A program made the position numbers and the translations under genes. Source: Rotaria sordida (Eukaryota; Rotifera; Eurotatoria; Philodinida; Philodinidae). Taken from it: a DNA stretch of 64,000 bases. This document shows positions 34,235 through 48,348 of the stretch, piece by piece. The DNA lies in NCBI GenBank assembly GCA_905250125.1, contig CAJNOL010000310.1:62001-126000 (forward strand). Reading direction: 5' to 3'. The number at the start of each line of letters is the position of its first letter. Position 1 is the stretch's first letter. The notes under the pieces are model-generated. The model searched no databases. It saw only the letters and a list, made by a program, of their open reading frames with translations, and was not told where the DNA came from.

Positions 34235-37200
34235 AATTTTGAATTGATCAACATTTCTGTACGTAAAAAAATGAAGAGAAAGAGAATAATAAGAGAGATT
34301 AAAAAAAAAAGAAAGAAGTCTATCTGAAATAAAGAAGCAAAGAGCGATAGAAAGTAATGCTCGAAGCTATATTGTATATTGTGCTGAGTCATTTTAATTT
34401 TAATTTACAGGTGTTATATCACATCATCAATTTGAAGTTGATATAAAGTGAAACATGCAACAGACATCCTTTTATTAGATTGCTCGACGTCGTCTCGAAA
34501 TTATCAAAATTCTTTTAAATTCTTCTATGACTAGATGTTAATCGAAAATATAACACTAGTCAATGAATAAGTAGATGCTTGTCGATGATCATAGTCTGTT
34601 GCGCTTTACACACTATAGAAATGATGAAGATGTAGAATAAAATAAATGAAAATGAAATTATGTGGAAGACTTTTTCTTTCTTTCTGTTTGTCTTTCTCTA
34701 TCTCTTACATATTCTTATTCAACATCGAGCTTGATCATAATCAGTTAAATAGCCTCAAGATAAAATATTCTCCGATAGAGTTGATTTATAAAAATCGTTT
34801 CGGTTGCATTCGATATAAATGATTTTATCAAACAAGACATATATTTATCAAAAAAATTGTTTGATCTTTTTTTTCTTCATAATACAAGATGAGTAAATAG
34901 AAATATTTAAATGAATAATGAATTACAAAAAAAAAAAAATGATTAATTCAAATAAAGAACAATTAAATTGATATACGAATAAATAGAGTAAAATGTCGTC
35001 TTTCATTTTCATCTTTTTTTTTTTTGCTAGTCTATGTACGATCAATGATGTCATCTCAACTGGCAACATCAGACGATAGCAAAATATTAACAAATACGAT
35101 TTGTTTGAAAAGAAAGAAATAACTTAGTTTCTTCTACTTAATCTGGCAGATGAAACTAAAGACATGTCTCATTTGTGTTCTCTAAAGTAGACAGAAAGGA
35201 TTCAACTTAAAAAAGTTTTCATATATTAAACAATACTAGTAAATGATGACATTTACATAAAGAAAATAAAATGATTTCTTTGAGATTGTATAAATAAAAA
35301 AGATTTACTTAAAAAATATCTCGAGAAATAAATACACAGTTATTTTTTCTTAAGAAAAATGGTATTAGTTAAGATTGTTGATTCTTTCTTCTTAATCATA
35401 TATTTTCCTTGAATGATTTCTAAACATGTTACTACGATTATTTCATACATTTCGAGTGCCCCCTTTTTTTTTGTTATATAGAAACGGAAATTCAATGGTT
35501 TATGTATGTTTACTGTATTCCTTTCTTAAAATATGTTTATAAGGAGAAAAAAAAACACATCATTGAAAATCTCCCTAGTGGATTCATAGTTAGATATTTT
35601 TTTGTCTAGAAGAAATACGCCAATATTTGCAAGTATAAATATTGTTTCCGAAAAAAAACAAATTTATCTAGTAAAATCTTATATTTGAACTGTATAATCT
35701 GTACTAATCATAATATAGTTTATTTTAATTCTTGAATTCTTCTAATCATTATTACATTAAATTTCAAGTATAAATAGATTTAATTACTTTTACTAATAGA
35801 ACTTCTTCTAGTACTTTTTTTTTTGTTTATCTTTGATGTCAATTTTTATAAAGAACATTGACTTTTTGAATAGAAAATAATCGATATATTTCAATATCGA
35901 GAATAGAAAAAGTTTCTCTGTTTTGGAAATGTCAAACATTCCTTGCTAATAGTATGATTAGAAGTTCGAGAAAACATCATGTTGTTTTGGTTATTTTTAA
36001 TGTCATTTGAATTAATATTGACGTCTATCGAACCAAAGACGGAAGCATTTCCTCTCAAAACAAAATTCATCTTTCCTATTGTCATTTATAGGATATACTT
36101 AGTAGGAACACAATCATATGGATTATTTAATGTGAAAATAAATGCAAGTTTTATCAAATAATCTTGCGTTGTTTTGTAAATGAGTCGTTAACTATTAGTA
36201 CTCATGAAAAATATTATATTTTCATATTTCAGTAGTAAAGTCCAATACTTTCGATTAATCAATAAACTTAATATTGAATTGTATTTGTGACAGATCAAAC
36301 TTTATATCCATTTGAATTTACCATTTCATTCAACTATTCGATGTTTTGTTCGAAATAGTCACCATCATCTTTTCGTTATTGTAACTTTTCGGAGTAATTA
36401 TCTAATTCGTTTTTCACAGTTTTATTATTAGGTATTATTAATTTAATGAATTTTTAATGAACTAGAACAGCTGCCTGTTTGACAATTTTCAATGTTTTCT
36501 CTTGCCATCGATTGATTTCATTGATAAATCTATTCAATTTTTGGTCAGATTGATGCAGATAGGGTATACAGATAATTTAATGTATTAAATAAAACCCTTT
36601 TTTTTATTTATTATAAATTTGTTTACACATATATAATTCAACTGATGGCAATGTTCATTAAAATATGTCGAACGAAGTCCATGGATACATTTATCTAATT
36701 GAACTACACCAATTTTTTACCAATGAAAGCATTTTTATTGCATTGATTTAGTCGTTTGAAATAAAACTATGTAGTTATTTAGTAGCTTTGAATTTCGACA
36801 AAAAAATTAATTTTAATGTGTTATTATAATAGAATAAAACAAAAACATCAAAACATGCCTGTTTTTTCTGATATATCAATAATTCCTGAAAAAGAAAACA
36901 TGTCATCTGTTTTGCTCAATTTTAGATATTGTCATACGTTCTTTTTTAAGTATGTCATCAATGTAGTATAATCGATCACACATTTTTCATCATTCAATAT
37001 TTAATTAAAGATTTTGCTAAATATTCAAAAAATTAACGACATCAAATGATGTCTATCTTTTATCTTATGTTCTAATACTACAAAATAAGACATAAATTCC
37101 AGTTTTTTGTTTTTAGCAATAAGGAAAAAAAAGATATCTGTTCTTTTGAATTAATATTTATGAAATGATCTTGAACTAAAAATAAATAAACAAAAGTTTT

Positions 37201-38664
37201 GAACACATCGACGATATCGAATATTATTAGTAATTCATTTCATCCTTACATACTATGTAAAACAGTACAGAGACAAATGAAACTCATATCTAGTTCAATA
37301 CGGTTGATAAACTAATCAAACATGAATGCAATGAGAACCAGATAGGATGAGCTCGGAAGCTTAAGCAGAGATATTTAAGTACGGGAAAACTTCAGCGCCG
37401 AAAAGTTAGGCAAACAAAAAAATTTAGGTAAATATAATGCCTATTGAAAGATCAATGACAGTAGTAGGTGAGAATGTTAGTCTTCTTTTCGTTTCCATCC
37501 ACGTCTTTTCAGTGTTTGTTATCCAAATTTTCTCTTCTGTAAGGGCGATTCAAAATTCTTCGAGAGTAAATATCTATTTTTAGCAGCACAGACACATAGT
37601 ACGTAATCTAATAACTACAAACTCAACAAGAGTCAACTCAATCTTGGTAGAGACACCACCATTTTGAGTCTCGCATTGGATAAAATACTAGCTTCGAATT
37701 CAAAATTAAAAAAACAGAAAAAATGAGATTAAGTGTGTCATCAAAACAAAATTTTGATAAACATCTTAGAATGTATATTCTCGTTGTAAATGACTAGACG
37801 CTTTTGCTTTTTAAAGAAAAATGAAAAAAACAAAATACGAAACGTTCATCAATGACTAATATATTGAGATTTTGATTAAGAAAATATTTTTTCTTTGACG
37901 AATTAGATAACCACTGAAGATATTTTATCCATATTAAATATTATTTCAATTTCTGACGTGATGAAAATTACAATACATACATACATAAACTTTAGTCTTA
38001 CTTTTTCCTGTCTGTCTAATAGTGGCAACATGGTGTAGATCTCTTCATCAATCCATATCACACAACAAACCTCCAAAACCTCTACTTGCTGATGTTAGAG
38101 AATATTTTGAATAGGAAAAAAACAAACTTCATTTTCTTTAAAATTTTTTCAACATAACCAGTTTTTTGTAACTTCAATATTTTGCAGATAGAGCGATGTA
38201 ACGAAATGATTTCAAACACGATGAAAAAATATATCAAAGAAGAAGATAAAAGAGTCTTTTCATTCTAATATTTCTAAAAATATCAATAATTTATCTTACT
38301 TTGACTAAACTATTAGTAGAATAAAAAATAATTCTCAAAAAGCAAAATTAATATTTCAATAGATAAAAACCATTTGATCTAATTTTTCTTTTTTATGTTT
38401 CAATTTTATTCTGAACACATATAATAGAATAGAAATAATAACACGAAATATCATCCAAAAAACCAATAGCAAAAGAAGAGAAAAAAAATATATATATATA
38501 TATCTCAAGTGCTTAAAATAAAACAATACGTTTTCTAGCATACACTTTGTCACATAAACATAGGACACATTCAAAAAAAAAAAAAAAGAAAAGAGAACAG
38601 TAACAAACAAACAGACTATTTTATACATCAAGACAAAAAGGAAAAAAGAAATATGAAATTTCAC
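34235..38664. other. Intergenic, 4.4 kb, no gene recognised
   Basis: Upstream region of the receptor gene and 3' flank of the 38665-40571 gene. A short frame pair at 35891-36161 (both strands open) and a hydrophobic frame at 38356-38664 lack convincing coding features. A (TA)n run lies near 38490-38503. A more GC-balanced patch at 37330-37560 has no recognisable structure. Confidence 0.5.
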
Positions 38665-40571
38665 CTATAGTTTATAGAATCGAATTGAATTCACATCTCG
38701 TACAACTAAATGTTTTCCATTTTCACGTCTTTTACCTCGTTCATCCATAATACAAACATTATAAATTGAATCTGCACAACGTTTTGATGTTGGTAATGAT
38801 AATTTTTGTGCTAAAGAAAAAGATGAAGATATATTGTTAATTATTTTTTTTTCTAAAGATAAACAAAATATCATACCATCTTTTCCATTATAATGTAAAT
38901 GAACAAGATATGGTCTTCGTATAGCAAATAACCAACCTTGTTCACCTGGTAAAACTTCCATTTGAAAATTTTCACCAGCAAAACGAAGATGTGTTAAATC
39001 AATATCAATACGTCGTTGTGGAATAAGTTTTTGATATTTTTCATTTATATTTATTGAAAATAAATGAAGACACCAATGACGTTCATGTCGAGCTAAAAAA
39101 TGTAATATTCCATTTGCATAACGCATTGATGCAATACCACAAACACCAGATTCTTGATCATACTATACAAAATAATAAATAAATAAATAAATAATATTGA
39201 AAATTAAAACAAACATTTTCTTGATGATTTTGTTCATCTTCATCATTATATATCGGTGGTGGAAATAATTCTCTTGGTGTCCATCGTTTTAAAAGTGACC
39301 ATGTTGCTATTGTTGATATATACCATAAATCAAGACTTGCAGCTGGATATTCATATGCAAGAAATACATATGATTGTTGATCACAAGCAATATGAGCTAA
39401 ACTATGTCTTGATGATGGAACTTCATATTCACTTATTTGATTTATTGTACCACTTTCTGGTTCACATTGATATACACGATGATAACTTTATAAAAAAAAA
39501 TAAGAATCAATTATCTTTTCTTTTATTTTTAAAATTCTTACGTAATAAAAAGAAAAACTTGTAATTGTTCATGCCATGTCATACTTTGAACAGAATCCAT
39601 TTGTGTCATTGTATTAAATTCTGGTAACATTAATAAACATTGTTCTTCATATTGATTATATATAGTAAGACAACGCATAAATTGTGATAAACGATGACCT
39701 TTATATGTTTGACACCAATCATCAGCTATAATATAACGTCCATTAGAACATAATTGATATAAACCAGCACGATTTTGTGTTTGAAATGTTTGTGTTGGTA
39801 TTGATGATGATAAACGATTATAAACAGTTGATGATAATAATGGTTCATCAGGTGGAAAAGCATGTGATTGAGATAATAAATATTGATTATAATCAATTGT
39901 TTTATTTAAATTATTATCATGTTGAGATATAATTGATGAATTTGAAATAAATGATCCACATAAAGACTAAGAATAAAATAAAATAAAGAAAATCAAAAAT
40001 TTTAAAATATTTTTTTTTTTAAACATTTATTCACACTAGCTGATGTTGAAAATTGAATTGATTCATTTTGAAAATTTTTTTTCATTGAATTATACCAATC
40101 AAGTAAACGTTGTTCACAAATATTTTGTGGATCTAATGAAGGTAAACGTCTAAATTTTATTTTATTGTGATTACTAAAATGAAAATTATTTACAAAAAAA
40201 AACAATTTACTTTGAAATCATATCTTGTATACGTTGATGAACAACATGTTGTTGATCATTTGAATTACCATAACGTGAAAGCCATGAAAATATAAAATCA
40301 ATTTGACAATAATATTTTCCACAATGAAGACAACATGCATTTGTTAATGTTGATGTTGGTTTTGTTAATTCAGAAGATATTGATGAATCAAGATATGAAT
40401 TCATCATTGTCTAATAAAAAATAAAATAAAATAAAATTCTTTTTAATTGAATATATTATTCTTTCTTTTTATTTTCAAATAATATACCATTTGTCGACGA
40501 GAAAATGAATGTGATAAAGCTAAATCATTAGATGAATTATTATTTGTATTCTGTTGCTTCATATCGTTCAT
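38665..40571 (-). CDS. Unidentified protein, possibly a beta-propeller, with N-terminal Cys-rich motif
   Basis: I do not recognise the family. Six minus-strand exons (40571-40488, 40410-40211, 40173-40035, 39966-39542, 39485-39215, 39162-38665) give 538 residues with all GT-AG introns and consistent phase. The N-terminal third is polar with ACCLHCGKYYCQIDF, a compact Cys cluster that could bind a metal, and RRLPSLDPQNICEQRLLDWY. From about residue 170 the sequence shows repeated strand-rich blocks of roughly 40-60 residues (GLYQLCSNGRYIIADDW, QVFLFITYHRVYQCE, SYVFLAYEYPAASLDLWYI, GILHFLARHERHWCLHLFSI, GWLFAIRRPYLVHLH, HLVVRDVNSIRFYKL), as in WD40 or related propellers, but without clear WD pairs. 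No signal peptide or membrane segment. An F-box/DCAF-like substrate adaptor was considered and not supported. Confidence 0.75.
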
Positions 40572-41839
40572 TCATAAATCGATACTCGAATATAAGTAAA
40601 TAGTTCTATTTAGTTTTCTAATCGACTCTTTTCTCTTTCTATTTCGAAAATAATATAAATTATATTTTTATTTCATTCATAAAGAGAAGAAAAGAAACAG
40701 AACGATGAAAATATCTATATTGGACATGCACACATACTGACAAAGAGAAAAGACAGATTATCTTATTTTACTCGTTCTATATCTCGTCGATACTGATAGA
40801 AATGTAAATGGGTATCAAACGGCTATTTCAGAGAAAAGAGAAATAAGTAAACATGTGCTTTGTTTTATGATATCATTGCCGCTATTTAGTGTTTCTTTTT
40901 TTTTTTACTTCCCTAAAATATATTCTATCTATTGGAGATAAAAGCAAAGATATGTTACTCATATTTTGGAATTATTTAACGAGAAAATATTGTTTGTATA
41001 AATTACATTGGTTATTCTATTTTATTTTTATATTGTACGATTCAAATTATTCATGTAAGAGTATCTATAGTGAAAAACTATATCTATGCAATTATATAAA
41101 GAAATCAGTATAATTGATCGTATTTCTTATAATGCTTTTTTAAAGCTAACATCAGCAAATTTTCTCGATCAAGAGAGAAAAAAAAATAACACATTCTTTT
41201 CTTATCTATCTGATTTTGATAGATATGATTTTCTTTTAAATATATATATAAGACATTAATTTGTATAATCATTAGCATTGATTCTTGATTTTCAATACGT
41301 TAGAATATTCACATGTATATAAAAAGATGTAATGTTCATTTGTTTATCTTTTTCTTAATGTCTGCTCTTCATTATGATCAATCATAGATTACTTTTGATA
41401 TTGATAGATATTTCTTTTTAAAAATGATGATTCTTATCTATGATAGTTCAAAAAAAAAATATTCCCTTGCTATGTTAAAATAAAATGTATCACATTTATT
41501 GGCCACTTGAAGTGTAGGAGTGAAAACTTGTTGAATTACAACTTTAGCATTATAATTGATTAACTTTTGAGTAAAAGAATTAACTCAGTTATTAACCGCA
41601 GTGGTAACTATCAACTATTTAAACCATTTCCCACCCTCGAAAATCGGTCTCAGGTTAGGAACATCCAAATGCCATGAAAATTTGAGGATACGTTGGGCCT
41701 GTAAAAGGATGTCTGTGGTAGAATTTTCAGCCTCCTATCCTGATGCATAAGGAAGATACAAACCAAACAAGGATCGAAAAATGGCTTATCGTGTCTTCAA
41801 AAATTCTCTGTGAGTGTTCATTCACAATATGCTTGATTG

Positions 41840-42015
41840 TTTTTTTTTTGTTTGAAAGAGCATGTCCAGATGTAGTGCCTATGAGGGCCCGTTTTTTTAC
41901 TCTTATCTTTCTGGAGGAAAAAATGCCTGGTAAGTTCATCCACTGAAAAACCTCTCAAAACAAAGGGCTTTCATAGGCACTGTATTTTTTGATGTTCTTT
42001 CAAACAAAAAAAAAA
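41840..42015. repeat. Imperfect inverted repeat within a GC-richer patch
   Basis: Left arm about 41840-41893 reads T-tract, GTTTGAAAGAGCAT, then AGTGCCTATGAGGGCCC. The right arm (41961-42015) has the inverse: GGGCTTTCATAGGCACT, then ATGTTCTTTCAAAC and an A-tract. About 65 bp separate the arms. The surrounding 0.6 kb has a base composition unlike its AT-rich flanks, as expected of an old transposon insertion. Confidence 0.6.
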
Positions 42016-44221
42016 TATTTTTGGATTTTTCCAAAAACCGCTGGTTTTCCTGATGGGGGTTGGCAAAAATCTTGAAAATTTTTCGGAAATGAAGTATCGC
42101 AGAAAAGTTTTTATCGTTTATGAAAAAACAAATGACAAACTACCTCTTCATATATTTATCTCAATTTCAATGATTCTAATGAAAAGTAAATTTTTTGAGG
42201 GAGGGAGGGAGCCTTAACTTCTTCATTCGTTGGACAGATTTAACTAAATGGAAATAGTCATCATTTTGATTTGACTGACACATTTGATAGCATCGATGAA
42301 AATATACGTATTTCAACGTTCTTTACTTGAGATATGAACATTTATAAATTTTTCTGTAAGTGTTTTTTATATATTCCTAGTTACATTCACTTGTATTTAT
42401 ACATTGAGTATGATGCTGAGACGATGAATTCTTTATTGTGCACTATTAAGGATTTTCTCGATGTTCATAACTACGAGCAAAAACATCGTAATTATAGTCA
42501 GATTTTTGAAAATATAGATATCAAACATAAGTGGTAGATTCAAATTTAAATTGTGTCTCGAAAAGTTTCATAAAAGAGTAAATTGATCAAAACTTGCAAG
42601 TGTTATAATTTTTGATTATTGCTATGATTCTAAGCCTTATTCAGAATTAGTTTTGTTATTATCACTAATCAACATAATCCTCAATATTGCTGATGACTTT
42701 CAAGCAATTAAAAGTATTAATAATATTCGTACCCGTAAATAAAGTACACTGACACTAAGTATCGATGTGTCATCATCTATTTGTCGTTTCTGAATAACTT
42801 AATAAGCATTTCTCTTTGCTTCTATTTTATAAAAAGAAAATAATTTTATCTTCAAATTTTCTTTAACTTCTCTTCTCTATTCATCGATACATTAATGAGA
42901 AACAATGGAAAAATATCGTAATAATATAAGTACTAATATAAATGATAATGGACCTATCAGAAAGAATCGAGATTAATCTAATGTATTGATTTCATGTTGA
43001 AATAAAACTCATCTAATTATACTGATAAAGAACATTACCTAAATTTATTCATAACATATATTGAAAATAACTGTCATCTTAGAGAATCAAAAAAAAAAGA
43101 ATTAAAGCAGTTTCACTATGTAAAATTTGGTTCTCAAATGGTCATAATTTAAAGATGATCATTAATCATACACAAACAACAATACATTATCTTACACATA
43201 CATTCATGCACTCGACGCATAAACATAAAAATATTTGGCTTGCACTTAAATACATAAAAAAAACACTTATGAAAAAATTTATGAATGCTCATTTTTTGAA
43301 TTAAAGAACGTTGAACTACGTATATTTTTATCTATTCTATTAAATATGTCAATTAAATGTGTTCAAAGAATGAAGAAATTAATTGAGTTATATTTGTTGA
43401 TAACGATCATCAAAGTTATAATCATTTTAATTGTTTACCATTTTTCCTCATTAGTAACTTTTTATAAAACAGCTTTAACTCCTACATTGATCGCTTGCAC
43501 TAGCATCACAGATTCTACCATGAAAATGTGTCACAGTCAGAATTAGTCTTATCCTATTAACTAACATTCATGCACCGTTTTGCTTTGTGTGTACAGGTAT
43601 ATATAATCAAACTGGAAAATTAGTAATTATTCGATTTTGCAGAAAAAAAAAACAGACATGCGGAAAAGTAGATTCGAACGATGTTTTCAAAATGTGTTAT
43701 ACAATGTGCGTAAAATAGAACATATACGATTCACTTTATATTAGTGTGAAATAGGAATGTGTTTCGTTGTCGGTAGAATTTTGCCACCTCAATTGAAGAT
43801 TTGAACTTCTACAATTTTGTCATTATATTTTTCAAAAGCAGAAAAAAAAACGTGTGAAAAGAAGGTGCAAATGAACGTAATAATAAAGAAAGAATTTACA
43901 AACACATTCATTTATACATGGTGTTCCAAAAGTCATTTATTTTAGAGAATTATAATAGAGATGCAAACATATGTATTAGTTCACTGCAAAAATAAATAAC
44001 AATACACATCTATTCGACTTTGACTCGCATCATATGAAGTAAACGCAAAAACAAATCATATCATGCTTTAACAATGATATGATCAACTCATATTTACTAA
44101 GTCAATGTATAGATGAGATTATGAAAAAGACCACATATATTTATGATATTCCGATCTTTCAAAAGTATAAACATGTATAATAAAGATATTTTAAAACATT
44201 AGATAATTCAGAATTATCCTT

Positions 44222-45930
44222 TTAATAATTAATATCAACGATATTATCTTCATTGAATAATAACAACATTAAATCAATTTTATTTCTAATAAACTGCAAT
44301 ACGTTATATAAATCATTAATTTGTATGTCAAATTTATTCAATATCTCTTCGACAAGATGACTGTTCTTCATTGAATTCTTCCGAATAATATAAATATCGT
44401 TTAGATAAATTGTAACAACCACTATTTGAAATCATATAAGCATATTTTTCGGTTGCAAATAAGTTTTTATTTCTCGAGCTTTTTATCTTGGCTGCTCTTT
44501 ACTCGCTTTCATCGAATCAGTTTCACTAACATACTTTTATAATACAGAGAACATCCCGATTGGCTTTCACTAGTTGAATGAAAGATCGGATATAATCAGC
44601 TTCTTGTTATTATCACTGAAGGACAATGTACCTAAAAAGAATATCTACAAGATGAACAAAAACGAAATGCATCAAGAGCAGTTATCCAATCAATTGATGA
44701 TCGATTACTTCTGCAACAATAAGTAGGATATTAGTTTCTACTAGAAAAGAGATTACTCATCGAGCACTAGTACAATAATTATTTGTTAAACTATTAATAT
44801 CTTGCATTTTAATAATAAGATGTGTTTCATCGTTAAGCTAATCAAGGGATCAGAAGCAAACGAAGTATAATTGATATTACTTGGAAAATTAAGTTCACAA
44901 CGATGTGCAGCATCAATCAAGTTTGTCGGCGTATCGTATAGTAATTTACATGAAAGTTTTTTCGTACCAAATGACAGGTTTATTAGTTTCATAGGAAATA
45001 TCTCATACAATGGTCTATTTTATTTCAATCTAAATTTAAAAGAAAAAAATAAAACACTTAATTTCAAACTGAAATGGAGGAAAGGCTTGCGGATCTATCG
45101 AATTAGTATAATATTATATAAGTATGTATATCCTCTATTTTTTTAAGTTATATAATATCATTTACATTCTTGAATGAGAACATATTATATAAATAAAGTC
45201 GAGGACGAGAAACTGAGGATGCTTTGATTATTATGAACATGTTTCGTTACTTCTTTTGTTCGGTTGTAAGATATTTTTGTCACATGATGTTTTGAGAGAT
45301 GCGTTACTTTTGTTTAAACGCGCTAGAATATTTTCATTAATTAATAACTTGATTGATGAAATAAATGTTCAACAAGGAAAAATAACTATACCTGTGTTTC
45401 TTGTCGGAATTGAGACACTTCTTTCTTGTGAATGGCATAAATATATCGTTCTTGTGATTTAGTTGTTTTTTTTTTGAGAATATCAACCTACTTAGTTTAA
45501 ATTTTTCCTTTGTTCGCTACCAAATTTCTTTCAAAACTTGTCATTAAATATTTCTGTGATGATAAGCATAGATATTGCTATTGAACTTATTCAACGAAAA
45601 CTTTCCATATTAAGATTATATAAATAGCTTGAAATATTTTTTTGAACTTGATCTCTACAGACAATTATCTATCATGTAAGTGTGTATAGAGATACACATT
45701 TTAATCTTTATGAGTGATAGTAATGATTAAACTCATCAGAGATCATGAACAATGATGAAAATTTAGAGAAAGAGCAAGATTTGGTAATGATCAATTTAGT
45801 GATAGAATTACCATGTGAAGAGAATTATTTCGAAGGTTTGGAATTGATGAAAGACTATACAAAAGACTTTCTGGATGCGTTATTCGAGCAGAGATTGTTT
45901 GAGAATGAACTGGACGTATTTAATTGTTAA
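44222..45930. other. Cluster of coding-like fragments, unidentified
   Basis: Short frames with mixed amino-acid use occur on both strands: 44222-44422 (minus, with YLNDIYIIRKN), 44440-44740 (plus, with HPDWLSLVE and DEQKRNASRAVIQSIDDRLLLQQ broken by stops), 44786-45010 (minus, with LIDAAHRCELNFPSNINYTSF), 45256-45462 (plus) and 45745-45930 (plus, acidic). They do not join into one gene by plausible introns. They could be remains of one or more degraded genes or a retroelement; no family was recognised. Confidence 0.3.
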
Positions 45931-46645
45931 GTTTATCAATATTCAACTGAACATATACATCAAAAGAACAATTGTTAGAAGCTCCATTTTTATGATCTGT
46001 CTTCTCCTAGCTTCTTTTTCTATTCACTACAGTTTGTCACTTAAAGTCATTTAATCCTTTCGTCTTTTATGCTACATAGATCACAATCCTCTCTTCATTG
46101 GTTCCTTTCTTCTTCCATGAATCTAATATTACTCTCTTCTTGACTCAAGATTGTCTTTTTTCGTGTAGTCTAGGTGTTGTGTATGTTTTATCGAACAAAA
46201 AAGAAAGTAGGTTCATCCGGCAAACTCTCTTATAATAGTGGAAAATTTCATTACCACTTTGTTGTGGAAATGAATATCTATTACATCAGATGACAATTTG
46301 ATACGAAGAAAATAAATAGTCTTAATAATGCCATGATCTACGTATTACTCGTGTTTCTGCTACATTATATTAAGACGCTCAACGCATGTGCTGTGGTTTA
46401 AATGATGACCAGAAAAATAACTACAATTTATCTTTTTCAAATAGTTTTCATAAAAAATCAAATTTTATCGTTAAACATGATTTTCTATTAGAAAATTAGC
46501 AGAAAAATTATCACAAAGAGACATAACTTGATTACAAAATAATTTTGTAGTTTTGTTTATAAAATAACCCAAATAAAAAAAAAATATTCTTATATATGAA
46601 TAAAAAAATAAAAAGACCATCACAGTTATTCGTTTTATATACTTT

Positions 46646-48348
46646 TTATGAAAAATAATCATCATAAGTATGTAAAAAGTATCGATCATCAATATTATCT
46701 TCATCGGAAATCGATTTTTTCATATGTAATACATCGACTTTCTTGAGTAGTTGAATAATTTGACTATAAAAAAAAAAAAAAATTTCATGTAATATTCAAA
46801 ATAAAATTAAAAAAAACACATACTCAACATTTTCATGAGCAAATTCACTTTGATCATGAGAAAGAATTTCTTGTCTTATTCTATCTTCTAAAATATCAAG
46901 TTCACCTAATAATGTTTCATTTTGTTTATTTGTTTTTATTGCATCCATCTAAACCAAAAATATCAATTAATATAAGAAAAAAAAAACTAATGGATATAAA
47001 AGTTTAATTATACTTCTGTATCTCGAATAGCTTGTTGAAGTTGTGTACAAACAGATATTGGAACAAAATTTTCAGTTAATTCTTGTTTTTTTTTTGTCAT
47101 TCGATCGAATAAATCAAATATATTTTGTCTTATATCCTCAATTTGTTCTACTTGTGTTTTAATTTTTACTTCTGTTGATACAACTGGAATTTCCATTGTT
47201 GGTGCTAAAAAATTTTTTCAATTTGTATCTTTATATCTAATAATATGGAATTTAATTTAAACCTGCTGCTTCAGTTTTTATTCTAATTTGTTCTTGTTTT
47301 ATTCGTTTAAGTTCTTCATTCAATATTCGATTTTGTTCTAATGCTTGTCTTGTTTGTTCTTCGATTTTATCAATATCAAATAATTCTGAATCAGCTGTTG
47401 AAAAATTCGGTTGAGTTTGACGTAATCGTTTTAATTGTTCAGCAACATGAGTACCATATTCAGGTTGACTGGTTAATAAATGATCAAGATAAAATTCATA
47501 TTCATCCTAAATCAATGATTTTTCATTATCAAATGAAAAAGAACATATTAAGAAATCTTACTTTGATACGTTCAAGAATAGGACCAAAGGCAACTGAACC
47601 TTCGATCAATTGACTCATTGCTTCACCATATGCTTGTAGACGAGTTAAACTAATTGTTTGACCTTTAGTTTCACTTTCAATCGTTATTAATTTCTATATT
47701 AAAAATTAATTAAAATAAAATTTATTTTCATGAAAAAACAAAATAAATTTACTAATATAAGATTTTGTTCAACAAAAGCAACAAAATCTTCACTATATCC
47801 CAAACCATGTAAATTAACATCATTTTTTTGTAAAACTAAATCATTGAATGTTCTCATTTTATGCACTCGTTGTTCTTCAGATAAATCTATTGAAAATGTT
47901 GGTACTTGAATACGTTCATTTTTTATTGGTGGTAATCGTTCACTGGTTATTGATGATGATAATCGTTCATCAAACTAATTTAATCATAGATTTTTAATCA
48001 ATCATTTGATTTTCTCATATATATGAATAGAAGAAAAACAAAACTTACATTTGCTGTTGGTTTTAGTGTTTTTTTCATTGGAATTTCTGGTAAAGTTGTA
48101 TAGGTAAAATCTACTAAACTATTTTTCATTTGTTCAACATTGGATGAATATGTTTTAAGATGATGAGCTGGTCGTAATGTTGGATGAGGTTTTTGAGAAG
48201 ATGACCAACATGATTTTTTCTCTTCGTTAGTTGTTGGATGTGGACGATAAAGATTATTTTCATTTAAATGTCCTGTTGTTAAATCACGAATGCTTTGAAG
48301 TTGTTCACGATTAATTGAATTACAAATCTCTTTTATTTGAGAAGACAT
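46646..48348 (-). CDS. C6orf118/TSNAXIP1-like coiled-coil protein
   Basis: Seven minus-strand exons (48348-48049, 47974-47753, 47693-47562, 47506-47263, 47204-47014, 46948-46824, 46763-46646) give 443 residues, close to vertebrate C6orf118. The first 100 residues are polar and Pro/Ser-rich. The middle resembles the translin-associated-factor-X-interacting-protein N-terminal domain: RLQAYGEAMSQLIEGSVAFG, PILERIKDEYEFYLDHLL, LLTSQPEYGTHVAEQLKRL. It is followed by a long heptad-rich coiled coil (EEQTRQALEQNRILNEELKR). Members of this family are testis/cilium associated in animals; the molecular role is poorly known. The ATG at 48348 is used because the frame further upstream has no ATG. No signal peptide or membrane segment. 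The gene is divergent from the CEP57-like gene, 949 bp away. Confidence 0.7.

Larger units (their letters stand above)
40572..46645. other. Intergenic, 6.1 kb, with repeat and coding remnants
   Basis: Holds a GC-richer repeat-like patch (41600-42240) with an inverted repeat, and scattered coding-like fragments at 44.2-45.9 kb listed separately. The remainder is AT-rich and I see nothing else in it. Confidence 0.5.

Noticed and set aside
35891..36161. Overlapping frames on both strands, one starting MLFWLFLMSF
   Set aside because: The plus frame looks like a signal peptide but leads nowhere and has no splice partner; the minus frame is equally open. No evidence favours either.
41727..41946. 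Overlapping 67-70-codon frames on both strands
   Set aside because: They coincide with the composition island and its inverted repeat; neither has protein-like features.
44222..44422. Reverse transcriptase fragment (YLNDI)
   Set aside because: A single weak motif without neighbouring RT blocks, RNase H, integrase or LTRs. Kept only as an unassigned coding-like fragment.
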